Part shown: piece after piece, positions 35,091 to 44,357 of the stretch | Layout of the letters: the number at the start of each line of letters is the position of its first letter | Numbering within the stretch: the stretch's first letter is position 1 | NCBI RefSeq assembly: GCF_003402475.1 | Contig: NZ_BFAB01000002.1 | Location: forward strand, 494,317 to 558,316 | Source: Mycobacterium sp. MFM001 | Lineage (GTDB): Bacteria; Actinomycetota; Actinomycetes; Mycobacteriales; Mycobacteriaceae | DNA: 64,000 nucleotides | Reading direction: 5' to 3' | Notes under the pieces: generated by a model | The model's input: the letters and a program-made list of their open reading frames with translations, nothing else | Database searches by the model: none | Told to the model about the DNA's origin: nothing | Program-made: the position numbers and the translations under genes

Positions 35091-37340
35091 CTATTCCTTG
35101 CGCACCTCGTCGGGCGTCTTGTCTGGCCGCAGTCCGCGCCAACTGGGCTGGCGCAGCCGGCCGTCCGACGTCCATTCGCTGTAGCGAACCTCGCCGACGA
35201 GCTTCGGCTCGACGAATGTCACGCCCTTGGCGTCCTTGGTGGGAAGCCTTGCGTTGAACGGCGATTCGTCAGTACGCAGCGGCGCCAGGGTCTTCTTGAG
35301 GCTGGCCAGGTCGCGTTCGGTGAAGCCGGTGCCGACCTTTCCGGCGTAGCTCAGGCCGCCATGATCCGGGATGCCCATCAGCAGGGAGCCAATGCCGCTG
35401 GTGCGTCCGCCCTCACCGGCGCGCCAGCCACCGATGACGACCTCCTGGGTGTTCCAGTGTTTGTCCTTGATCCACGACGCCGAGCGCCGACCCGGCTGGT
35501 AGGTGGCGTCACGTTTCTTGGCGACGACGCCTTCCCAGCGGTGCTTGCGGGAGTACTCCAGCGCCTCGGCGCCGTCGCCGGGCAACAGTTCGGGGACGAC
35601 GAGATCGGTGCCGCCGGCCAGTGTTTCCAGCAGCTGCCGGCGATCTCGATATTTGGCCCGCAGCAGCGAGCGGCCGTCCAGATACAGCAGGTCGAATGCC
35701 CAGTACTCCACCCGGGTGGCGCGGACCCGGTTCTGCATCTCGGAAAACCGGGGTACCCCGGATTCGTCCAGCGCGACGACCTCGCCGTCGAGCACGACGT
35801 GATGGTCGGCGAGATCTTTTGCGAGAGCACGTAATTGGGGGTATTCACCGGTGACGTCGCGGCCGCGCCGCGATCGCAGCCGGACGGCGCCGTGGTCGGC
35901 GTCGACCAGCAGCCGGTAACCGTCCCACTTGCCCTCAAACGCCCACTGCGATGCCCCCAGGCGCGTCACCGAGCCTTCGGTGGCGAGCATCGGGGTCAGC
36001 TCGTCGAAGGCGAACACCTTCTGGTCTTTCATCCGGTGCGCCAGCCACTGATCGCCGTTGGTTTGAATCAGCGCGTAGCGCCCGGAGATCCGGTTGCCGT
36101 GCAGGGTGACGATGACTTCATCGTCGCGGAACTTCTCGGCTTCGTAAGTGCCGGAATCCCAGATGATCACCTTGCCCGCGCCGTACTCCCCCTTGGGAAT
36201 GGTGCCCTCGAACGTGGCGTATTCCAACGGGTGGTCCTCGGTGTGCACCGCAAGGTGATTCACCGACGTGGTGTCCGGAAGGTTTTTGGGCACGGCCCAC
36301 GACACCAGCACGCCGTCGCGCTCCAGCCGGAAGTCGTAATGCAGCCGGCGGGCGTGGTGTTCCTGGATGACGAACGTATTTCCTTGGCCAGTAACAGGTT
36401 TCGAACCCGGAACGGGCTCCGGTGTCTTCGACGCGTCGCGCATGGCGCGGTACTTCGTCAGCCGGTCCGGGACTATGTCGGCATCCAGCGAGGCCAGCAA
36501 GTCGCCGTCGCGCCCGACCCGCTTTAGCACCTCGTCGTATCTGAGTTGGCGAAGTCTCTTGTCGTCGAGTTCCTCCCAGGTGCGCGGTGCGGCCACCGTC
36601 GGCTGCTCCCGGCCGCGCAGCGAATACGGCGCGATCGTGGTCTTCGACCCGTTGTTCTGGCTCCAGTCCAAAAACACCTTGCCGGCCCGCAGGCTCTTGG
36701 TCATCGTCGAGGTGACCAGCTTGGGCATCGCCTTTTCCAGTTGCTGCGCAACGCGTTTCGCCAGTACCACGGCGCCCCGGCTGCTGACCGGCTTGTCCAG
36801 CGGAGCGTAGAGGTGCAACCCTTTGCTGCCGCTGGTGAGCGGGTATGTGGTCAACCCGATGTCGGCCATCAGGTCCCGCACGGCGCGGGCCACCGTAGCG
36901 AGCTCGGCCATCGTCACACCTTCGCCGGGGTCGAGGTCGAACACCAAACGTGTTGCCGGGCCCGGCTTTAGCTCTTCCCCGTTTCGCGTCCACTCGGCAG
37001 CAAAGCGCCACTGCGGCACGTGGACCTCGAGTGCCGCCTGCTGCGCGATCCAGGCCAGTCCGTCCAGGCTGTCGATGATCGGATACGTCGTCGTCCCGGA
37101 TTTGTGTACGACGCTGGCACGGGGCAGCCAGTCCGGTGCGGAAGACGCCAGTTGCTTTTCGAAGAACGACGGCTCGTCGACGCCATTGGGCCAGCGCTTA
37201 CGGGTGGCGGCGCGCCCGGCGATATGCGGCACCATCACCTCGGCGATGCTGGTGTAGTAGTCGAAGACGGCGGCTTTGGTGGTACCCGTTGCGGGATAAA
37301 GCACCTTGTCGGCGTTCGTCAGCTTGACCAGCGGCGCCAT
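35091..37340 (-). CDS. ligD: Multifunctional ATP-dependent DNA ligase D
   Basis: This 749-residue NHEJ enzyme has three domains in order: polymerase/primase (about 1-290, with LVFDLDPGEG catalytic Asp pair and GSKGLHLYAPL), phosphoesterase (about 310-445, with EHHARRLHYDFRLE and HLAVHTEDHPLEYATFEG) and ligase (about 460-749, with the adenylated Lys in FEGKWDGYRLL, DGEVVALDE and EGVVAKK). It extends, resects and seals ends held by Ku. In M. tuberculosis ligD and ku are neighbours; here about 4 kb of other genes separate them. Confidence 0.96.
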   Translation of the reverse strand: MAPLVKLTNADKVLYPATGTTKAAVFDYYTSIAEVMVPHIAGRAATRKRWPNGVDEPSFFEKQLASSAPDWLPRASVVHKSGTTTYPIIDSLDGLAWIAQQAALEVHVPQWRFAAEWTRNGEELKPGPATRLVFDLDPGEGVTMAELATVARAVRDLMADIGLTTYPLTSGSKGLHLYAPLDKPVSSRGAVVLAKRVAQQLEKAMPKLVTSTMTKSLRAGKVFLDWSQNNGSKTTIAPYSLRGREQPTVAAPRTWEELDDKRLRQLRYDEVLKRVGRDGDLLASLDADIVPDRLTKYRAMRDASKTPEPVPGSKPVTGQGNTFVIQEHHARRLHYDFRLERDGVLVSWAVPKNLPDTTSVNHLAVHTEDHPLEYATFEGTIPKGEYGAGKVIIWDSGTYEAEKFRDDEVIVTLHGNRISGRYALIQTNGDQWLAHRMKDQKVFAFDELTPMLATEGSVTRLGASQWAFEGKWDGYRLLVDADHGAVRLRSRRGRDVTGEYPQLRALAKDLADHHVVLDGEVVALDESGVPRFSEMQNRVRATRVEYWAFDLLYLDGRSLLRAKYRDRRQLLETLAGGTDLVVPELLPGDGAEALEYSRKHRWEGVVAKKRDATYQPGRRSASWIKDKHWNTQEVVIGGWRAGEGGRTSGIGSLLMGIPDHGGLSYAGKVGTGFTERDLASLKKTLAPLRTDESPFNARLPTKDAKGVTFVEPKLVGEVRYSEWTSDGRLRQPSWRGLRPDKTPDEVRKE

Positions 37341-37654
37341 ATCGCCAACCTACGCGTGACCGTGCCGAAAACGCTCTCACCGCAGAATTATCATCGCCGC
37401 CGTAAATTTTTGTGACATGCGGCACTGGCCGTTTGAAGCACCGACCCCGCTGGGCACGCATATGGATGCGCAATGTCATCCCGTGCGTCCGCAAACGGGC
37501 GTCCGCGGCCGACTGCGCGACCTGCGGCGCTACGACCTCAGGGTTGCACGACGGGCGTCGATGACCGCGGGAAAGAATTGCTGACTAAGTTGGCGACCAT
37601 GGAGACTCGTGGCGCGCTTTCGCTGATGCCGGGTCGTCGTGAGGTGAGGACCCC
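37341..37654. other. Intergenic region between ligD and second mannitol dehydrogenase
   Basis: About 310 bases without a convincing gene. A short plus-strand frame (about 37,473-37,658) has no family signal and arginine-rich content typical of chance GC-rich frames. The ligD and dehydrogenase promoters must lie here. A GGTGAGG ribosome site precedes ATG 37655. A slightly AT-richer patch (about 37,385-37,415) could hold the ligD promoter. Confidence 0.5.
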
Positions 37655-39097
37655 ATGACGCATAACTACCCCATGGCACTCTCGCCACCACGTACGGAAC
37701 ACCCTACGAAACTCAGTAGTGCCACGTTGGCGGAGCTGCCGATCCCGGGGCCAAGCTATGACCGCAACGCCGTCAGCGTGGGCATCGTGCACATCGGTGT
37801 CGGCGGTTTTCACCGCGCGCATCAGGCTATGTACATCGACCGGCTCCTCGAGCAAGGGCTGGCGCGAGACTGGGGCATCTGTGGTGTCGGGGTGTTGCCC
37901 GCTGACCGCCGCATGAGAGACGTGCTGCGCACTCAGGACGGCTTGTACACGCTGATCGTCGAGCACTCCGACGGCAGTCGCGAGGCGCGCGTGGTCGGAT
38001 CGATCGTCGACTACCGCTATGCACCCGACGATCCGGAGGCGGTGATCGAACTGCTCGCGGCGCCAACGACCCGGATCATCTCGATGACGATTACCGAGGG
38101 TGGTTACCAAGCCGCCGGACCGGTGTTTCCTTTGATCGCGCAAGCCCTGGCCCGCCGTCGCGCCCGGGGCCTCACCTCGCCGACGATTGTTTCGTGCGAC
38201 AACATCGACCGCAACGGCGACGTGGCACGAGGCGCTGTCCTCGCGGCAGCGGAAGATTGTGATGGCCTGGCTGAATGGATCATCGCGAATACCCGGTTTC
38301 CGAATTCGACGGTCGACCGGATCACTCCCGCCATCACGCCGCGGGCGGCGGCGGCGGTTCGGCACGACTTCGGCATCGACGACCGGTGGCCAGTGATGAC
38401 CGAGCCATACGCAGCATGGGTTTTGGAAGACGACTTCGCCGACGGCAGGCCGCCGCTGGAAGATGCGGGTGTGCTGTTGGTCGACGACGTGGCCCCCTAC
38501 GAGGCGATGAAGCTGCGGCTGCTCAATGCCGCGCATCAGTGCATCGGCTACTTCGCTTACCTTTGCGGGTACCAGTTAGTCCACGATGCGGTCTGCGATC
38601 CGTTGTTTACCGCGTTCCTCCGTGCCTATTGGGATTCCGAGGCTATTCCGACAATGCCCGAAGTGCCTGGCATTGACCTGCTTCATTACACCCATACGCT
38701 GATCGCGCGGTTCATCAACCCGACAATTTGCGACAGCGTCGAGCGGTTATGCAGTTATTCGTCGGATCGCATCCCGAAGTTCCTATTTCCGGTGATCCGC
38801 GCCAATTTGGCTAGCGGTGGGCCTGTCCGGCTGGCATCGGCGGCGGTGGCAAGCTGGGCGCGTTACGCCGAAGGCGTCGACGAGTACGGCGCACCGATCG
38901 AGGTTATCGACCAGTTGGCCGACTCGCTGGTGCCGATCGCCCGCTCACAGCGGGACAACCCGACGGCGTTCATCGAAAACATCGGGATATTTGAGGATTT
39001 AGCAGAGCAGCCGCGGTTTGTGGAGGCATACCGCTGGGCGCTGGATTCGTTGCACCGCAATGGCGCCCGGGCGACGCTGGAGGCGTTACTGCAATGA
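37655..39097 (+). CDS. Mannitol dehydrogenase family polyol 2-dehydrogenase (copy 2)
   Basis: This 480-residue paralogue has VHIGVGGFHRAHQAMY, SCDNIDRNGD and the catalytic MKLRLLNAAHQCIG. Compared with copy 1 it lacks about 25 residues after the ITEGGY segment, exactly where copy 1 has the YLDPRTGEFDAAHPDVRADL stretch, so a surface or substrate-loop region is shortened. ATG 37655 has a good ribosome site; ATG 37673 is an option. Its stop overlaps the PfkB kinase start (ATGA), so dehydrogenation to a ketose and its phosphorylation are coupled. Confidence 0.9.
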   Translation: MTHNYPMALSPPRTEHPTKLSSATLAELPIPGPSYDRNAVSVGIVHIGVGGFHRAHQAMYIDRLLEQGLARDWGICGVGVLPADRRMRDVLRTQDGLYTLIVEHSDGSREARVVGSIVDYRYAPDDPEAVIELLAAPTTRIISMTITEGGYQAAGPVFPLIAQALARRRARGLTSPTIVSCDNIDRNGDVARGAVLAAAEDCDGLAEWIIANTRFPNSTVDRITPAITPRAAAAVRHDFGIDDRWPVMTEPYAAWVLEDDFADGRPPLEDAGVLLVDDVAPYEAMKLRLLNAAHQCIGYFAYLCGYQLVHDAVCDPLFTAFLRAYWDSEAIPTMPEVPGIDLLHYTHTLIARFINPTICDSVERLCSYSSDRIPKFLFPVIRANLASGGPVRLASAAVASWARYAEGVDEYGAPIEVIDQLADSLVPIARSQRDNPTAFIENIGIFEDLAEQPRFVEAYRWALDSLHRNGARATLEALLQ

Positions 39098-40011
39098 CCC
39101 GCGGACTCGTGATCGGCGAATCGCTGATCGATATCGTGGACCGGGACGAGCACGTGGGTGGTAGTCCGCTCAACGTCGCCGTCGGCCTGGCCCGGCTGGG
39201 CCGCGAGGTCGATCTTTTGACGCACATCGCCGACGACTCGTACGGTCGGCATATCGCCGAGCACGCGAATAAGGCTGGGGTGCAACTCGTTCCGGGCAGC
39301 ATGACTGCCAGCCGGACACCGACCGCGCGGGTAACCGTCGACGAGAATGGTTCGGCTGACTACCTGTTCGATCTGGAGTGGCAGCTGTCCGGCACCCCGG
39401 AAGTGGCGCCGCCACTCGTCGTGCACACGGGATCGATTGCCGCCGTGCACGAGCCCGGCTGCCTGGCGGTCGCGGCGCTCGTCGACACCTATCGTGTTTC
39501 GGCGACGGTCACCTTCGATCCCAATGTGCGCCCGGCGTTGATCGTCGACCGCGACCTGGCCCGCGAGCGCATCGACCATCTCCTCGAGCGCAGCGACGTG
39601 GTCAAGGTCAGCGAAGAGGACCTGCGCTGGCTGGATCCCGACCGTCCGCCCGAGGTGGTGGCCCGAAGCTGGCTGGCGTCGGGACCGTCGATGGTCGCGG
39701 TGACGATGGCCGAGCGGGGCGCATTGGCGCTGTGCGCGGGCGGTGAGGTGCGGGTGCCGGCCAGGCCGGTGCGCGTGGTGGACACCGTCGGCGCCGGCGA
39801 CGCGTTCATGGCCGGACTGATCGACGCGCTGTGGACGATGGGCCTGTTGGGCGCTGATCGCCGCGGCGAGTTGCGGCGAATCGGGCCGGAGGCGCTGACC
39901 GACGTGCTGCGCGCCGCGACGCTGTCGTCGGCGTTGACGGTTGCCCGCGCGGGCGCTGATCTGCCCGACCGGGCAGCGGTTTTGGCCGCGGCGTCCCAAG
40001 CCGAGGGCTAA
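39094..40011 (+). CDS. PfkB-family carbohydrate kinase (fructokinase-like)
   Basis: This 305-residue ribokinase-fold enzyme has the N-terminal GESLIDIV and GGSPLNVAVGLARLG sugar-binding motif and the C-terminal DTVGAGDAFMAGL with catalytic Asp. It starts inside the mannitol dehydrogenase stop codon. The likely route is mannitol to fructose to fructose 6-phosphate, then glycolysis or pgi. The exact sugar cannot be fixed by sequence. Its stop is 35 bases before the adenylate cyclase gene. Confidence 0.88.
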   Translation: MTRGLVIGESLIDIVDRDEHVGGSPLNVAVGLARLGREVDLLTHIADDSYGRHIAEHANKAGVQLVPGSMTASRTPTARVTVDENGSADYLFDLEWQLSGTPEVAPPLVVHTGSIAAVHEPGCLAVAALVDTYRVSATVTFDPNVRPALIVDRDLARERIDHLLERSDVVKVSEEDLRWLDPDRPPEVVARSWLASGPSMVAVTMAERGALALCAGGEVRVPARPVRVVDTVGAGDAFMAGLIDALWTMGLLGADRRGELRRIGPEALTDVLRAATLSSALTVARAGADLPDRAAVLAAASQAEG

Positions 40012-40046
40012 CGTATCGGCTACCCCGAGAAGACAAGGGGAAGCCG

Positions 40047-41255
40047 ATGCGCGCTGGTTTGCTGTCCTGGGCGGGACGCGTTGGCGCCGCTGCTACCGAC
40101 ACCAACGAGATAGCGCTGCAGAAGCGGCTCGCCGTCGTGCTGTGCGCGGGAACTCTTCCGCTCACCGCGTTGTGGAGCGTGATCTATCTGCAGATGCACG
40201 TCCCGTTGGCCGCGGCGATTCCGGCGTTCTATACGTTGGTGACCCCGGTCAACACCGCGTTGTTCGCCTGGACCCGCAATCTGGAGTTCTACCGATTCAC
40301 CCAGCTGCTGCTGATCCTGATCTTGCCGTGGCTGCTGACAATCGCACTGGGCGGATTCCGGCCGTCCAGCGTCGTCGTCATCTGGGCCGCGCTATGTCCG
40401 CTGGGATCGCTTCTGCTGGAAGAACTTCGGCGGACATTGCTCTGGATCGTCGGCTTCGTGGCGCTGCTTGTGGTGACCGCTGTTCTGCAGCCCCATCTGA
40501 CGCCGGCTGACCTGCCGGACACCTTCGTCACCTGGTTCTTCGTGCTCAACGTCGGAGCCGTCATCGCGATTGTTTTCGGGCTTCTGCACTACTTCGTCGC
40601 CCGTCGCAACTACTTCCAGGAAACCTCAGAGATGTTGCTGCTCAACATCTTGCCGAAGGAGATATCCGAGGCACTCAAGACGGAACCGCGCGCAATCGCC
40701 GCCCACTATGACGGCGCCAGCATCCTGTTCGCCGACATCGTCGAATTCACCCCGATGGCAGCAGCGATGACGCCGCTGAGCCTGGTCGATCTACTCAACG
40801 AGGTGTTCCAGTGCTTCGACGCGCTCGTCGACAAATACGACCTGGAGAAGATCAAGACCATCGGCGACTGCTACATGGTCGCCGCAGGCGTTCCACGCCC
40901 GCGAGCCGATCACGCCCAGGCCCTTGTCGAGTTGGCTCTCGACATGCGAGCCGAGATCGCGCGCCGGACGTTCGGCGGGCGGCGGCTCAACTTTCGCATC
41001 GGCATCAACTCGGGTCCGGTGGTCGCCGGTGTGATCGGGCGCAAGAAATTCAGCTATGACCTGTGGGGTGAGACGGTCAACATGGCCAGCCGCATGGAGT
41101 CGCACGGGCAAAGCGGCGTCATCCACATCACCGAGAACACCTTCGAGCTGGTGCGCGGTGAATTCGACTGCGAAGCCCGCGGGCCCATCGAGGTGAAGGG
41201 CGCCGGGCGCGTGCAGACGTGGTGCGTGATCGGACGGAAGCCGGACGGCGCGTAG
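40047..41255 (+). CDS. Membrane-bound class III adenylate cyclase
   Basis: This 402-residue protein has a six-segment membrane part (about residues 25-190) then a cytoplasmic class III cyclase domain (about 225-395). Metal Asp lie in ILFADIVEFT and IKTIGDCYMV, the adenine-selecting Lys is in EKIKTIG and Asp in SYDLWGETVN, and the transition-state Asn and Arg are in VNMASRMESHG. It resembles M. tuberculosis Rv1625c, the mammalian-like cyclase that works as a homodimer. It sits between the polyol genes and ku; cAMP from it could act through CRP-type sites such as that at 6642. Confidence 0.92.
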   Translation: MRAGLLSWAGRVGAAATDTNEIALQKRLAVVLCAGTLPLTALWSVIYLQMHVPLAAAIPAFYTLVTPVNTALFAWTRNLEFYRFTQLLLILILPWLLTIALGGFRPSSVVVIWAALCPLGSLLLEELRRTLLWIVGFVALLVVTAVLQPHLTPADLPDTFVTWFFVLNVGAVIAIVFGLLHYFVARRNYFQETSEMLLLNILPKEISEALKTEPRAIAAHYDGASILFADIVEFTPMAAAMTPLSLVDLLNEVFQCFDALVDKYDLEKIKTIGDCYMVAAGVPRPRADHAQALVELALDMRAEIARRTFGGRRLNFRIGINSGPVVAGVIGRKKFSYDLWGETVNMASRMESHGQSGVIHITENTFELVRGEFDCEARGPIEVKGAGRVQTWCVIGRKPDGA

Positions 41256-41294
41256 CAATGCTTACCCGGCCGATCATGCGGGCATACTGACACT

Positions 41295-42215
41295 ATGCGT
41301 TCCATCTGGAAAGGTTCCATCGCCTTCGGGCTGGTCAACGTCCCGGTCAAGGTGTACAGCGCCACCGAGGACCACGACATCAAGTTCCACCAGGTGCACG
41401 CCAAGGACAACGGCCGAATCCGCTACAAGCGAGTCTGCGAGGTATGCGGCGAGGTCGTCGAGTACCGCGATCTCGCCAGGGCTTACGAGTCCGATGACGG
41501 CCAGATGGTGGTGATCACCGACGACGACATCGCAACGCTGCCCGAGGAGCGCAGCCGCGAGATCGAGGTGCTGGAATTCGTTCCGGCCAGTGAGCTCGAC
41601 CCTATGATGTATGACCGCAGCTACTTCTTGGAGCCGGACGGCAAGTCATCGAAATCGTATGTGCTGCTTGCCAAGACGCTCGCAGACACGGACCGGGTGG
41701 CCATTGTGCATTTCGCCTTGCGTAACAAGACGCGGCTTGCAGCCTTGCGGGTCAAGGACTTCAGCAAGCGCGAGGTAATGGTGATCCATACCTTGTTGTG
41801 GCCCGACGAGATTCGCGACCCCGACTTCCCGGTTCTGGACAAGAAGGTCGAGATCAAACCGGCCGAACTCAAGATGGCCGGGCAGGTCGTGGACTCGATG
41901 GCTGACGACTTCAACCCGGATCGCTACCACGACGACTACCAGGAGCAGCTGCACGAACTGGTTCAGGCCAAACTCGAAGGCGGCGAAGCGTTTACCACCG
42001 AGGAACAGCCGAAGGAACTGGACGAGACCGAGGATGTCTCGGATCTGCTGGCCAAGCTGGAGGCCAGCGTGAAGGCGCGCTCGGGCGACGGGAAGGCCCC
42101 GGCGAAGAAGACGGCGGCCAAGAAAGCGCCGGCAAAGAAAGCGCCCGCCAAAAAGTCAGCGGCCAAGAAAGCGCCCGCCAAGAAGACCCGGGCCAAGGCC
42201 GGCTCGAAGTCTTGA
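41295..42215 (+). CDS. ku: Non-homologous end joining protein Ku
   Basis: This 306-residue Ku forms a homodimer ring on DNA ends and recruits LigD. The core (MRSIWKGSIAFGLVNVPVKVY to about residue 255) is complete. The last 40 residues are a Lys/Ala/Pro tail of repeated KKAPAKKAPAKK type, like the extended tail I recall in M. smegmatis Ku and unlike the shorter M. tuberculosis form; such tails help Ku thread along DNA. The coding DNA at about 42,100-42,195 is a direct-repeat array as a result. Confidence 0.96.
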   Translation: MRSIWKGSIAFGLVNVPVKVYSATEDHDIKFHQVHAKDNGRIRYKRVCEVCGEVVEYRDLARAYESDDGQMVVITDDDIATLPEERSREIEVLEFVPASELDPMMYDRSYFLEPDGKSSKSYVLLAKTLADTDRVAIVHFALRNKTRLAALRVKDFSKREVMVIHTLLWPDEIRDPDFPVLDKKVEIKPAELKMAGQVVDSMADDFNPDRYHDDYQEQLHELVQAKLEGGEAFTTEEQPKELDETEDVSDLLAKLEASVKARSGDGKAPAKKTAAKKAPAKKAPAKKSAAKKAPAKKTRAKAGSKS

Positions 42216-42250
42216 CCGCGGCTGCAGCCGCCCTTGTTCGGTCCCGTGGG

Positions 42251-43303
42251 TTATTCGCACGCCACGCCGTCGCCGTCGCGGTCGAGCCCAAGCCGGTATC
42301 CGGGCTGCCCCGCATAGATCGGCGCCGCGCCGGCAGCCCTCGCCGTCGCGCAGTTCGGGTAGTACACCGACGACCCTGTATCGGGCACCTGCACGGGTGA
42401 CGGCGGAACCTGTTCGGAGCTGGTTTCCGGCGGCGGGGGCGCCAACGGGAGCGGCGCTGCTACGGCGGCGGGCGCTTCGCAGTTCGCAAGGATCCCGGCG
42501 ATCGCATCGTGCTCGGCCTGCGTCACCCATAGCCCATAGGTGGCTTTCACGTCGACGATGCGGGAGACGTAGGTGCACCGGTAGGACTTGTTGGGCGGCA
42601 ACCACGTTGCGGCGTCGCCGTCGCCCTTCTGCTCGTTGACGGACCCGGTGGTGGCCTGCAGATTGGCCGGGTCGTTGGCGAAGTTGCGGCGTTTGTCGGC
42701 GTCCCACTGCTGTGCCCCCTTCTGCCACGCATCCGACAACGCGACGACGTGGTCGATCTGCACCCGCGAGGACGTGCCCTCGCCGCGGTGAAACTCGACT
42801 GTGCTACCGGTGTAGGGATCGATTAATACCCCGGAAAGCACAGTGCACCCGTTCGATCCGGGTTTGAGTTCGACCTCGACAAGGTCCCGCCGGAGGATGT
42901 CATTGCGCGTGTCGCAGCCGTTATGCCCGTAGGTCACGGTCACGTCATCGCTCCACGCCTGCCCGAACAGGCTGCGCTGATACCCCGTTTTCGGTGCACG
43001 TCCCTTGATCGGCAGCGCCGCGAGTTTCGCTGATGCGGCGGCGCCGTCAACCAGGGCCTCAGGCTGCGTTTGCAGGTTGGAAGCGGGAGGCGACGCCAGG
43101 GGCGGCGGCAATGGTGTCGTCCACGCGGTTGTTGGGGAAAGGTAGGCCGTCGTGAGCGGCGTGGACGCCGTGGCGGACGTCGAATCCACGCGACCGGTAT
43201 GACCGAGCGCGCTGATCAACAGCAGCGCGCCGATGAAGGCTCCGGCGGTCAGAGCCGACCGCTTCTTCCCGAATGTTTTCACGTTGGCGAAGTCCTCAAT
43301 CAT
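42251..43303 (-). CDS. Membrane-anchored HNH nuclease (GmrSD-C/DUF1524 type) with excalibur domain
   Basis: This 350-residue protein has an N-terminal signal anchor (ALTAGAFIGALLLISALGHTG), a Pro-rich linker, an HNH nuclease domain (about residues 110-270: QIDHVVALSDAW, NDPANLQATTGSVNEQKGD, TYVSRIVDVKATYGLWV) and a C-terminal excalibur calcium-binding motif (GLDRDGDGVACE). The layout suggests an extracellular or wall-bound nuclease used on environmental DNA. ATG 43303 is used because the longer frame has no homology. It lies between ku and a KstR-box operon, where I recall the pst cluster in M. tuberculosis. Confidence 0.85.
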   Translation of the reverse strand: MIEDFANVKTFGKKRSALTAGAFIGALLLISALGHTGRVDSTSATASTPLTTAYLSPTTAWTTPLPPPLASPPASNLQTQPEALVDGAAASAKLAALPIKGRAPKTGYQRSLFGQAWSDDVTVTYGHNGCDTRNDILRRDLVEVELKPGSNGCTVLSGVLIDPYTGSTVEFHRGEGTSSRVQIDHVVALSDAWQKGAQQWDADKRRNFANDPANLQATTGSVNEQKGDGDAATWLPPNKSYRCTYVSRIVDVKATYGLWVTQAEHDAIAGILANCEAPAAVAAPLPLAPPPPETSSEQVPPSPVQVPDTGSSVYYPNCATARAAGAAPIYAGQPGYRLGLDRDGDGVACE

Positions 43304-43504
43304 GCTGCTGCGGAGGCATTTTCTGTTGTCCCGTATGCGCCCGCGAAACACCTGTGTGCCGACCGGAGGTCCAGAGCGTAGCTGAGCGACGCCGCCGGAG
43401 CGGAGCGATTCGGTGAACTGCCGTCTGTTTTCATGAACCAATCTCCGATATCTGGACTCAGGCGGCCGGATCCGAAGAATGGTGCAGAGGCCGCCAAGAC
43501 GGAC

Positions 43505-43518
43505 TAGAACGTGTTTCA
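43505..43518. promoter_or_regulatory. KstR-type operator upstream of SDR operon
   Basis: TAGAACGTGTTTCA matches TnnAACnnGTTnnA at every fixed position and lies 45 bases before the GTG at 43564. It is in the divergent region with the nuclease gene. Regulation by KstR or a related TetR repressor is inferred. Confidence 0.6.
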
Positions 43519-43563
43519 GAAATAGGGTTACGCGGCCGCTTGCGGCTTGTTACGGTGTCGCCC

Positions 43564-44355
43564 GTGATACTCGACAAATTCCGGCTCGACGACCAAGTTG
43601 CCGTAATTACCGGGGCCGGCCGCGGCCTTGGCGCGGCCATCGCACTGGCCTTCGCCGACGTCGGCGCCGACGTCGTCATCGCCTCACGGACCCAATCCCA
43701 ACTAGAGGCCGTCGCCGAACAGGTCCGCGCCGCAGGCCGCCGCGCCCACGTCGTCGCCGCCGACCTGGCCCATCCGGAACAGACCGCGGAACTGGCCGGC
43801 CAAGCGGTCGAGGCCTTCGGGCGGCTGGACATCGTCGTCAACAACGTCGGCGGAACGATGCCCAACGCGCTGCTGAACACCTCAACCAAAGACCTCAAAG
43901 ACGCGTTTACCTTCAACGTCGGCACCGCGCACGCACTGACCACCGCGGCCGTGCCGCTGATGCTCGAGCATTCGGGCGGCGGCAGCATCATCAACATCAC
44001 CTCGACGATGGGACGGGTGGCCGGACGCGGCTTCGCCGCCTACGGCACCGCCAAGGCCGCACTCGCCCACTACACCCGGCTCGCTGCCCTGGACCTGTGC
44101 CCGAAGATCCGCGTCAACGCCATCGCGCCCGGCTCGATCGCCACCTCGGCCCTGGACATCGTCGCCTCCAACGACGAACTGCGAGAGCCGATGGAGAAGG
44201 CGACGCCCATGCGCCGGCTCGGACAACCAGACGAGATCGCCGCCGCCGCAGTCTATTTGGCCTCGCCCGCAGGCGCCTACCTGACCGGCAAGGTGCTCGA
44301 AGTCGACGGCGGCATCACCTTTCCCAACCTCGACCTCCCGATCCCGGACCTGTGA
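43564..44355 (+). CDS. Short-chain dehydrogenase/reductase, Rv0927c-like
   Basis: This 263-residue SDR has [12 protein letters not shown] (cofactor), NNVGGTMPN, catalytic Ser in INITSTMG and YGTAK, and a C-terminal [22 protein letters not shown] 43564 gives the same length as M. tuberculosis Rv0927c (263, from memory) and drops eight doubtful upstream codons. Glucose/ribitol-type or 3-oxoacyl-reductase-like activity is possible. The next gene starts 2 bases after its stop, and a KstR-type box is upstream, so lipid or sterol use is a plausible setting. Confidence 0.9.
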   Translation: MILDKFRLDDQVAVITGAGRGLGAAIALAFADVGADVVIASRTQSQLEAVAEQVRAAGRRAHVVAADLAHPEQTAELAGQAVEAFGRLDIVVNNVGGTMPNALLNTSTKDLKDAFTFNVGTAHALTTAAVPLMLEHSGGGSIINITSTMGRVAGRGFAAYGTAKAALAHYTRLAALDLCPKIRVNAIAPGSIATSALDIVASNDELREPMEKATPMRRLGQPDEIAAAAVYLASPAGAYLTGKVLEVDGGITFPNLDLPIPDL

Positions 44356-44357
44356 CC

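Noticed and set aside
37473..37658. Short plus-strand frame before the second mannitol dehydrogenase
   Set aside because: No family signal, no ribosome site, and composition typical of chance frames in GC-rich DNA.
42100..42200. Direct DNA repeats in AAGAAAGCG style
   Set aside because: They encode the Lys/Ala/Pro tail of Ku and are not an intergenic or CRISPR array.
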